The notes beneath the pieces are model-generated. The model did not search any database, was not told the origin of the DNA, and saw only the letters and a list, made by a program, of their open reading frames with translations. A program made the translations under genes and the position numbers. From NCBI GenBank assembly GCA_011524615.1, contig WTJZ01000172.1, forward strand, positions 1 to 6,557: 6,557 nt of DNA, read 5' to 3'. Source of the stretch: Akkermansiaceae bacterium. Lineage in GTDB: Bacteria; Verrucomicrobiota; Verrucomicrobiia; Verrucomicrobiales; Akkermansiaceae. Shown in pieces: positions 1-5,745 of the stretch. Positions within the stretch are counted from its first letter, which is position 1; each line of letters opens with the position of its first letter.

Positions 1-33
1 CGCGTTTGGCTCTGGCTAAACGCGGTTTTTTTT
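1..33 (+). terminator. Rho-independent terminator of a gene upstream of the window
   Basis: CGCGTTT at 1-7 pairs with AAACGCG at 18-24. The pairing can extend inward through a G-T wobble and two G-C pairs, leaving a TCTG tetraloop at 11-14. A run of eight T follows at 26-33. This is a strong intrinsic terminator reading rightward, so a + strand gene probably ends just left of the window and the next gene starts its own transcription unit. Confidence 0.8.
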
Positions 34-107
34 GTGTCAGTGGACTAGTAATCTAAATGCACTTTTAAATATTTATTATACTTTTAGTGATAAGATGAGG
101 GATTCAT

Positions 108-143
108 GAGTCCGAATAATGGTGAGTAGTGCACACACCTAAG
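108..143 (+). promoter_or_regulatory. Bipartite upstream element, copy 1 (GAGTCC-N17-GCACACA)
   Basis: GAGTCC at 108-113 is followed after exactly 17 bp by GCACACA at 131-137, then CCTAAG at 138-143. Two more copies with identical spacing lie upstream of the PEP-CTERM genes at 3950 and 4887. A hexamer, 17 bp and a second block is the geometry of a sigma-70-family promoter (-35/-10), but neither block matches TTGACA/TATAAT. An alternative sigma factor or a paired-site regulator are both possible. The element ends 36 bases before the ATG at 180 and overlaps the GTG at 129. Presence of the element is seen; its role is inferred. Confidence 0.6.
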
Positions 144-179
144 ACGAAAGAATTAGCGATCATGTGTACTATTGATAGA

Positions 180-3100
180 ATGTTGAAGGCTATACTGATT
201 CTTTGTATAGCTGGGGGAGCGGTTGGACAGGAGTCGATCTATATTGAGAACCATAGCTTCGAGCAATTGGTGCTTGGGGATGGAGGGAATGTGAATGCCG
301 TCCCCGAAGGGTGGACGAGTTCCGGCGGTATTGTAGGGGTCTTTAATCCCAGTCTAACAACTTATTCAGATAGTGCGATTGTGTCACCTGGTTCATTGGG
401 TACGATGGACGGGGTTAACATCGCGCATATGCAAAACCGCCCTGAGAGTCTCTCGCAGACACTGACGACAAGTGTTGTCCCAGGAGCTGTATATACTCTG
501 ACAGTGGCTATCGGGGACCGTGATGTTGGGAACCGTCCGACACCTTTTGGGTATACCCTATCGTTATTAGCTGGCGGCGAACTGTTAGCTTCTACTACTA
601 ATTCGGTGGCTTTGGTTGATGGATCCTTTACCGATGTATCATTGAGCTACACAGCTACTGCTGAAGATAGTGGCCTGTTAGAGGTTATGTTGACTTCTGA
701 GATCTCCTCAGGTGGTTTAACTCTAGATTTTGACAACTTTAGATTATCAGTAGTAGAGCCAAGTCTAGAGACGACGAGCCCTGTCTCACATCAGATTATA
801 CAGCGTAATGAGGGGCAAGCCACGGTTAGTTTAGCTGGTGCGGTATCTGGTGATGCGCGATACGTTCAGGCCCGTGCGATTGATTTGGCGGGGCAAGGGG
901 GAGATGTGTTTTGGACGACGATCGCCTCGGAGGTGTCGGGCAGCTTTTCTGCGGAATTGACTCTCCAGACTGGTTGGTATGATTTATTAGTGCGCACCTT
1001 GGATGAAGTGGGTGGTGAAATCGAGAGGGAGACCATTTCTGGAGTGGGCGTCGGAGATATTTATGTCGTGGCGGGGCAATCTAATAGTGCCAACTTCGGC
1101 GAGAACTTACAGAGTGCTGTCTCAGATATGGTTTCATTTTACCATACAGGAGATGATCATTGGTCTCATGCTACAGACCCCGTCGTGAGTGCGGCAGCAG
1201 ATGGGGGAACTGGCGGATCGGTTTGGCCTTTATTGGGGGATCGCCTATTAGAGATCTCACCGAATGTCCCAGTCGCTTTTATTCCGATTGGGGATCAGAA
1301 CTCGACCATGTTTAGTTGGCATCCTCTTACCGCAGATAATTACCCAAACCTCTCGGCTGTGTTGGATGGGTTCGGTCCTCAAGGGGTTAAGGCTGTTCTG
1401 TGGCATCACGAGTATGAGGTGACTGGTATCCCTAATGATTCCTATGCATATTATCTTGAAAAGCTTATTGGAGCCTCACGGAGTGATGCAGGGTGGGATG
1501 TACCATGGTTTCTGTCTGTGTCCTCGATCGATTCTACGGTGGCAGGAGCGGAGATTGTGCAGGAGCAGTTAGAGCTGATTCGTGATGATCCGTATACCTA
1601 TCTCGGGTCATACACTGATGATCTAGTAGGTACGGATCCTGAGTCAGCCCTGCAGTGGAGATATGATGGGCATCATTTTTCTGATCATGGATTGGCAGCC
1701 TTTTCGCAGCGTTGGGAGCGAGCGCTTATGGTTCAGGATGACACTGGGCCATTGATGATCAGAGCGGCTCACAAGACTGGTGAGCAATTTGACGTTTCCT
1801 TTGAGGGGGTGCCTGGGCTGACCTACAGGCTGCGTAGAACGACAGATCTCTCTGGTGGGTTTCATATTGCAGAGGGGAGTACCCCTGTGAAGCTAGATGG
1901 TGTACGGTCTTCTTCTCTGCGTGATACAGCAGCTGCTGATGAGAAGGTCTTCTATCAGGTAGAAGTACTGGAGTCCGACAGTGAGGACGCTCAACTAGCA
2001 GTGAACGGTGGGTTTGAGACCGTGAGTCCAGTAATCGATACTTTTCAGGAGTTTGCAGACGGGACCTTAGACAGTTGGTCAAGTACAGGGCCAGTGGTAG
2101 TCTGGGCAAATAGTTTTAACTCTGTGTTGGCACCAGATGGAGATTACTTTGTTAATCTGAACTCCTTCTCGCTGACGCAGGAGGTCGCTGTTGAACCTGA
2201 GACACAGCTGACTTGGTCCTTCTATTACCGAGCTGAGGCAGAGGGTGATCTCCTTACACTTGCTATCGCGGGGGACGAAGTGGTATCCGTATCCGGAGAA
2301 CCGGGGCAATGGACACAGTATACCGGTACTTATACTGTGCCTGCAGGCCAACTCTCTACTACATTTACCCTCTCTTCTACAGGCACTCAGAATCAGTTTG
2401 TAGACGGTTTTTCTCTATTAGGAACACCCTTGGAGGATGAAGACACACGTCCGAATATTATCTTCTTGATGACCGATGATCAGCGCTGGGATACGCTAGG
2501 GTGCTATGGTCGTTCGGAGTTTAATACAGCCAATATTGACCGCCTATCATCCGAGGGGGTGACCTTTGATAATGCTCACCATGCGGTAGCGATCTGTACT
2601 CCTAGTCGAGCGACAGTGATGACGGGGCAGTACTTTGCTAAGCATCAGTCAGGGTTCTCATACCCGTTCAATGTTGGCATATCAGCTGATGCATTCAATG
2701 ATAGCTATCATGCACTCTTAAAGGCTGCTGGTTACCGAAGTGGTTTTGTCGGAAAGTATGATATCCCAGTTTACGGTGGCGGGCGTGACCATTTTGATTT
2801 CTTTGCCTTGCGCAATAGATATGAGAAGCCAACTGCGGATCCCGTCATGGATGCGATCTACAGATCAGATCGAGACCCTAGAGAGCGCACGTTGTTAAAG
2901 GGGGATGTGATGATGCACTTCTTAGACACTCAACCAAAGGGGCAACCCTTCATTCTCTCCGTGAGCTTCGATGCCGTGAAGAATGATAAAGATGAGGATA
3001 TGTATGCCCCTCATGTGGAGTTGTTCTCATCTCAGGAGATGTCTGTACCAGCGAATTGGGTCGAGGGAGAGAATGCGCTGTTGCCGCAGGTAGTTCAAGA

Positions 3101-3842
3101 TTATTGGCGTGGTGCAATCTTGCACCCAGGGTGGACCTCTACACCTGCTTTGTACCAAACACTGGCCCGTAGGTTTGCCACTCAGGGATACTCAGTAGAT
3201 CAACAAGTGGCCAGACTGATGAACAAGCTCGAGGAGATTGGGGAGCTGGATAATACGGTGATTATTTTCACTAGTGATAATGGAAGGTTTCACGGGTCTC
3301 ATGGTCTGTTCGGTAAGTGTGTGCTCTATGAAGAGGCTACCCGTGCTCCACTTATTATTTGGGATGGTCGTACTGCAGGCCAAACGGCTGGTTTCCGTGT
3401 AGATGAGCTCATCTCCACTACGGACTTTGCTCCGACGATGCTGTCTCTCGCAGGGGTGGAGATACCTGACAGTATGCAGGGACAAGATCTCACCCCATTA
3501 TTGGTCGATGGAGCTGATAATGCTGACTGGCGGGATGCAGTCTTTATGGAGTTCCTCTTTAATAATGAAACCTTTACCGCAATGATTAGAGGGGAAGATG
3601 TTGATGCGGCTAATGAAGACCTCATCGCTAATAATCGCTCATACCGAGCACGTGGGGTGAGGACTAAGGAGTATAAATACTTTATCTATTATGAGCAGAG
3701 TCCAGTGATAGAAGAGCTCTATGATCTGACCATTGATCCCGGAGAGGAGCAGAACTTAGTAGACGACTCTTCCTATCAAGAGGTCTTGATCGAATTACGA
3801 GCTAAGACAGAAGAGCTATATCAGGCTTATAAAGCGGAATAG
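180..3842 (+). CDS. Exported modular SGNH/SASA-type esterase - type I sulfatase fusion protein
   Basis: A 1220-residue secreted enzyme, inferred to remove acyl and sulfate esters from a decorated polysaccharide. Residues 1-16 form a signal peptide (MLKAILIL core, cleavage near AVG-Q). Residues about 19-194 are a carbohydrate-binding-like beta sandwich starting NHSFE. Residues about 200-290 look Ig-like. Residues 292-517 are an SGNH hydrolase of the SASA type, with GQSN (nucleophile Ser301) and DGHHF (Asp496, His499). A short beta module spans 524-597. A second carbohydrate-binding-like sandwich (NGGFE) spans 606-748. Residues 757-1220 are a complete sulfatase with Asp766-Asp767, CTPSR (Cys806, the formylglycine site), PH (His945) and SDNG (Asp1033-Asn1034). 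Oddities are WHHE where SASA enzymes have WxQGE, and GKYD where sulfatases usually have GKWH. There is no PEP-CTERM tail. I chose the ATG at 180 over GTG 129 and ATG 162 because it begins directly with a signal peptide and the upstream element at 108-143 covers the GTG. The exact substrate cannot be told. Confidence 0.9.
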   Translation: MLKAILILCIAGGAVGQESIYIENHSFEQLVLGDGGNVNAVPEGWTSSGGIVGVFNPSLTTYSDSAIVSPGSLGTMDGVNIAHMQNRPESLSQTLTTSVVPGAVYTLTVAIGDRDVGNRPTPFGYTLSLLAGGELLASTTNSVALVDGSFTDVSLSYTATAEDSGLLEVMLTSEISSGGLTLDFDNFRLSVVEPSLETTSPVSHQIIQRNEGQATVSLAGAVSGDARYVQARAIDLAGQGGDVFWTTIASEVSGSFSAELTLQTGWYDLLVRTLDEVGGEIERETISGVGVGDIYVVAGQSNSANFGENLQSAVSDMVSFYHTGDDHWSHATDPVVSAAADGGTGGSVWPLLGDRLLEISPNVPVAFIPIGDQNSTMFSWHPLTADNYPNLSAVLDGFGPQGVKAVLWHHEYEVTGIPNDSYAYYLEKLIGASRSDAGWDVPWFLSVSSIDSTVAGAEIVQEQLELIRDDPYTYLGSYTDDLVGTDPESALQWRYDGHHFSDHGLAAFSQRWERALMVQDDTGPLMIRAAHKTGEQFDVSFEGVPGLTYRLRRTTDLSGGFHIAEGSTPVKLDGVRSSSLRDTAAADEKVFYQVEVLESDSEDAQLAVNGGFETVSPVIDTFQEFADGTLDSWSSTGPVVVWANSFNSVLAPDGDYFVNLNSFSLTQEVAVEPETQLTWSFYYRAEAEGDLLTLAIAGDEVVSVSGEPGQWTQYTGTYTVPAGQLSTTFTLSSTGTQNQFVDGFSLLGTPLEDEDTRPNIIFLMTDDQRWDTLGCYGRSEFNTANIDRLSSEGVTFDNAHHAVAICTPSRATVMTGQYFAKHQSGFSYPFNVGISADAFNDSYHALLKAAGYRSGFVGKYDIPVYGGGRDHFDFFALRNRYEKPTADPVMDAIYRSDRDPRERTLLKGDVMMHFLDTQPKGQPFILSVSFDAVKNDKDEDMYAPHVELFSSQEMSVPANWVEGENALLPQVVQDYWRGAILHPGWTSTPALYQTLARRFATQGYSVDQQVARLMNKLEEIGELDNTVIIFTSDNGRFHGSHGLFGKCVLYEEATRAPLIIWDGRTAGQTAGFRVDELISTTDFAPTMLSLAGVEIPDSMQGQDLTPLLVDGADNADWRDAVFMEFLFNNETFTAMIRGEDVDAANEDLIANNRSYRARGVRTKEYKYFIYYEQSPVIEELYDLTIDPGEEQNLVDDSSYQEVLIELRAKTEELYQAYKAE

Positions 3843-3868
3843 TCTATTTACTAAGGTAAGAAATGTAA

Positions 3869-3894
3869 GGGCTCTCTTTTTTGAGAGCTCTTTT
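3869..3894 (+). terminator. Rho-independent terminator of the esterase-sulfatase gene
   Basis: GGGCTCTC at 3869-3876 pairs with GAGAGCTC at 3883-3890 (eight pairs, one G-T wobble) around a six-T loop, followed by TTTT at 3891-3894. It lies 26 bases after the stop codon and separates the enzyme gene from the next one, so the two are independent transcription units. Confidence 0.8.
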
Positions 3895-3949
3895 ACTTAA
3901 AGCCGTTAACTCACTTATCAAGAACTTAAAATAAAAATTTAGAGAAAAT

Positions 3950-3985
3950 GTGTCCGAGTTTTTTCCTGAGTTGCACACATCTAGG
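3950..3985 (+). promoter_or_regulatory. Bipartite upstream element, copy 2 (GTGTCC-N17-GCACACA)
   Basis: GTGTCC at 3950-3955 and GCACACAT at 3973-3980 are separated by 17 bp, then CTAGG at 3981-3985. Block order, spacing and downstream bases match the copies at 108 and 4887. The second block starts 63 bases before the ATG of the PEP-CTERM gene at 4036. There is no GG 12 bases upstream of the GC, so this copy is not a sigma-54 promoter. Promoter or operator function is inferred from recurrence and position. Confidence 0.65.
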
Positions 3986-3988
3986 CAT

Positions 3989-4012
3989 CAGTAAGTTGGA
4001 GACTTCTTACTG
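3989..4012 (+). other. Leader hairpin (CAGTAAG/CTTACTG) of the first PEP-CTERM gene
   Basis: CAGTAAG at 3989-3995 pairs with CTTACTG at 4006-4012 around a 10-base loop. It lies between the bipartite element and the ATG at 4036. The stem sequence recurs in the leader of the next gene at 4924-4941, although the loops differ. It could be a 5' stabilising hairpin on the mRNA or, as DNA, an inverted-repeat binding site. It has no T-run, so it is not a terminator. Confidence 0.55.
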
Positions 4013-4035
4013 GTCTAACCAAAAGAAAAATTAAT

Positions 4036-4659
4036 ATGAAAATTACTACAATGATTGCGGTTGTTGCTCTTGCGACAGGTATCACAAATGCAGCTTCTAT
4101 TCTTGCTCCACATGGTGATAACAATACTGGTGTAACTGGGATTACAACTTATGGTACAGGTGCTTCAGATACTATCAATACTACTCTTTCTCGTGTCGGT
4201 GGTAATGGTGGGACTAGAGAATTTAGTACTTATCTTGCTTTTGATGTCAGCTCAGTAACTCTTACAGGTCCCATCATTGAGTCTGTACTTGAGTTTGATA
4301 CGACTCTGCTTTCAGGGACAGCTTTTGCTATCACAGTAGACTATCTCGGTACATTTGCTGATATCACAGCTGATGCGGCAACGACTAATGCTTGGTACTC
4401 AGCGTCAGCGATCAGCACTCTTACTACAACTATTACTTCCGATGGTACGAATACCCTAGATGCTGGTTTTAGTGGGTACACCAGCGCTGACTTTGCTAAT
4501 GATTACGCAGTATTCCGTCTCACGACACCAGACTACACAACTGCAGATGGTATTTCTCAGTGGGATATCACTAATTCATCACTCAGCATTCCTGAGCCTA
4601 CATCAGTAGCTCTTCTTGGGCTCGGAGGTCTTGCTCTTATCTCTCGCCGTAAACGATAG
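4036..4659 (+). CDS. PEP-CTERM sorting domain-containing secreted protein
   Basis: A 207-residue exported protein of unknown specific function. Residues 1-19 are a signal peptide (ITNA-A cleavage). The middle is a Thr/Ser/Ala/Gly-rich beta protein with a segment at 60-105 (YLAFDVSS, then alternating hydrophobics) that loosely recalls adhesive or carbohydrate-binding sandwich domains; I do not assign a family. The C-terminus has all PEP-CTERM parts: Pro-Glu-Pro at 186-188, a Leu/Gly-rich membrane helix at about 190-203, and the basic end RRKR. In characterised lineages this tail is recognised by an exosortase, and genes for such proteins are scattered through the genome. No Shine-Dalgarno is visible; the ATG follows an A-rich leader. 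Codon use is unusual: 12 of 18 Leu codons are CTT, with no TTA or TTG, unlike the next gene, which may mean high expression. The gene is monocistronic, with its own upstream element and terminator. Confidence 0.9.
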   Translation: MKITTMIAVVALATGITNAASILAPHGDNNTGVTGITTYGTGASDTINTTLSRVGGNGGTREFSTYLAFDVSSVTLTGPIIESVLEFDTTLLSGTAFAITVDYLGTFADITADAATTNAWYSASAISTLTTTITSDGTNTLDAGFSGYTSADFANDYAVFRLTTPDYTTADGISQWDITNSSLSIPEPTSVALLGLGGLALISRRKR

Positions 4660-4687
4660 GATCATAGTGTTCTTGTAATTTATGTGG

Positions 4688-4716
4688 GCTTCTCTCTTCT
4701 GGAGAGAAGCTTTTTT
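4688..4716 (+). terminator. Rho-independent terminator of the first PEP-CTERM gene
   Basis: GCTTCTCTC at 4688-4696 pairs perfectly with GAGAGAAGC at 4702-4710 around a TTCTG loop, followed by six T at 4711-4716. It lies 28 bases past the stop codon, a textbook intrinsic terminator. Confidence 0.9.
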
Positions 4717-4886
4717 AATGTTATTATGCTTGTTCGTACGTAGGTTTTAGTTTTTGTGTTTTTATTGTTTTGTTTGGCGTTTTTGAGTGATTAAGAGGCC
4801 TTTTTTGTTGGTGTTATTTAGCCGTTTTGTCTCCTTTTTTGTGTCCCTTTTTGACTTTTTTAAAACTTATACTATTTCGGTAATAA
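4717..4886. other. T-rich, A-poor intergenic tract
   Basis: This stretch between a terminator and the next upstream element has no credible ORF. By hand count, 71 of the 120 bases at 4741-4860 are T and only 11 are A on the + strand, a strong strand asymmetry. It contains a GTGTCC at 4841-4846 with no GCACACA partner at the required distance. I see no tRNA, riboswitch or convincing TTGACA/TATAAT pair. It may only be an AT-rich upstream region, or it could hold an unrecognised small RNA. Confidence 0.4.
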
Positions 4887-4922
4887 GTGTCCTGATTGGT
4901 TAGTTTTTTGCACACATTAAAG
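4887..4922 (+). promoter_or_regulatory. Bipartite upstream element, copy 3 (GTGTCC-N17-GCACACA)
   Basis: GTGTCC at 4887-4892 and GCACACAT at 4910-4917 are separated by 17 bp, followed by TAAAG at 4918-4922. Both blocks match copy 2 base for base. The second block starts 45 bases before the ATG at 4955. This copy alone also has GG at 4898-4899 and GC at 4910-4911 with the 10-base gap of a sigma-54 -24/-12 promoter. The other two copies lack that GG, so this is probably coincidental. Confidence 0.65.
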
Positions 4923-4923
4923 C

Positions 4924-4941
4924 AGTAAGAATTATCTTACT
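4924..4941 (+). other. Leader hairpin (AGTAAGA/TCTTACT) of the second PEP-CTERM gene
   Basis: AGTAAGA at 4924-4930 pairs with TCTTACT at 4935-4941 around an ATTA loop, just after the bipartite element and 13 bases before the ATG at 4955. The stem is shared with the leader at 3989-4012 while loop and flanks differ, the pattern expected of a conserved leader structure or a short inverted-repeat binding site. Confidence 0.55.
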
Positions 4942-4954
4942 TTCCAATAATATC

Positions 4955-5635
4955 ATGAAAAAAATAGCACTCATATTCTTATCGGCGCATAGCTTGTCAG
5001 CAACGACGATTACGCCAACTTCAATCACTTGGACGACCTCGGGCACCATTACAGGGGATACCTCTGAAATCATTTCCTCTACGGATGGGGTGTTACTCTT
5101 TGATCAAACAGAGTTCACTCGAGATCTCTACACTGGGACCACTACAGGAGATGCGGTCTTACTCACGGATGGGAGTTCCTTTAGCGCGACTGATTATTCC
5201 TCCGCGCTCGACTATGCGCATAACTTCTCTGCATCTGGAGAGGAGATGTTGTACTTTGGTGGCCTTACCGCTGGAACAGATTATACGATCCAACTATTCT
5301 CCGTGGATCTCAGAAGTGCAGTGACCGAAGATAGGACTCTAGTGGTGAATGGTGATTATATCATTGAGAGTGGTGATTATGCTACTGGGACGTTCACAGC
5401 TGATAGTGAGTATGTCTCGATCCAGTTCTATGGCAGTAGTCTATCAGACCCTACCGCGACTAATAATCACGTCTTGAACTTGGTAGCGATTACGGGAGAT
5501 GTAGATAACATTGTATCTTCTTCTGGATTACCTGAGGAAGCATTACCGGCGATCGGCGTTAGTGTTCCAGAACCTACCGCATTTGCTCTATTAGGACTTG
5601 GTGGCCTAGCGCTAATCACGCGACGCCAACGATAA
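4955..5635 (+). CDS. PEP-CTERM sorting domain-containing secreted protein
   Basis: A 226-residue exported protein. Residues 1-16 are a signal peptide (MKKIALIFL core, SLSA-TT cleavage). The body is a Thr/Ser/Asp-rich beta domain. The segment FGGLTAGTDYTIQLFSVDLR at 101-120, followed by GTFTAD near 145-150 and NHVLNLVAI near 171-179, resembles a beta-sandwich domain common in Verrucomicrobiota and Planctomycetes secreted proteins; that resemblance is from memory and gives no enzymatic role. The tail has Pro-Glu-Pro at 205-207, an ALLGLGGLAL membrane helix and the basic end RRQR. It is nearly the same tail as in the preceding gene, although the bodies do not look homologous. No Shine-Dalgarno is visible before the ATG. 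Leu codons are mixed (only 2 of 24 are CTT). It is monocistronic, with its own upstream element and leader hairpin, and converges on rpe. Confidence 0.9.
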   Translation: MKKIALIFLSAHSLSATTITPTSITWTTSGTITGDTSEIISSTDGVLLFDQTEFTRDLYTGTTTGDAVLLTDGSSFSATDYSSALDYAHNFSASGEEMLYFGGLTAGTDYTIQLFSVDLRSAVTEDRTLVVNGDYIIESGDYATGTFTADSEYVSIQFYGSSLSDPTATNNHVLNLVAITGDVDNIVSSSGLPEEALPAIGVSVPEPTAFALLGLGGLALITRRQR

Positions 5636-5663
5636 TCCTGATACCCATCAGTGTGTATATAAG

Positions 5664-5697
5664 AAAAAAGCCTCTTTCTGCGTGAGAGAGGCTTTTT
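5664..5697. terminator. Bidirectional terminator between the PEP-CTERM gene and rpe
   Basis: GCCTCTTTC at 5670-5678 pairs with GAGAGAGGC at 5684-5692 (nine pairs, one wobble) around a TGCGT loop. Six A at 5664-5669 precede it and five T at 5693-5697 follow, so the hairpin gives a U-run on either strand and can end both convergent transcripts. Confidence 0.85.
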
Positions 5698-5711
5698 GGT
5701 GTGTGTAATAG

Positions 5712-5727
5712 CACCTCCATAGAGGTG
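5712..5727. other. Small hairpin after the rpe stop codon
   Basis: CACCTC at 5712-5717 pairs with GAGGTG at 5722-5727 around a CATA tetraloop. It lies 18 bases beyond the rpe stop on the - strand. No U-run follows it, so the hairpin at 5670-5692 is the more likely terminator. This one may protect the 3' end or be incidental. Confidence 0.35.
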
Positions 5728-5745
5728 GTCGCTCGGGAGGTTTCC

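Noticed and set aside
106..129. Seven-codon upstream ORF (ATG at 106, TAG at 127-129) behind a GAGGG-like site
   Set aside because: It lies inside the bipartite element and probably upstream of the transcription start, and no regulatory peptide logic is visible. It is most likely chance.
129..179. N-terminal extension of the esterase-sulfatase from GTG 129 or ATG 162
   Set aside because: It would put up to 17 polar or charged residues before the signal peptide, has no ribosome binding site and overlaps the upstream element. It remains possible but is less likely than ATG 180.
1644..2351. Overlapping open frames on the - strand inside the esterase-sulfatase gene
   Set aside because: They lie opposite a long, fully motif-supported gene, have basic, low-complexity translations and no recognisable domain.
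4841..4873. Fourth copy of the bipartite element, or a TTGACT/TATACT promoter, in the T-rich tract
   Set aside because: GTGTCC at 4841 has no GCACACA 23 bases later. TTGACT at 4851 and TATACT at 4868 are only 11 bp apart, too close for a standard promoter.
4897..4912. Sigma-54 type -24/-12 promoter before the second PEP-CTERM gene (GG, 10 bases, GC)
   Set aside because: The spacing is exact in this copy, but the other two copies of the shared element lack the GG at the required position, while GTGTCC and GCACACA are conserved in all three. I treat the match as coincidental.
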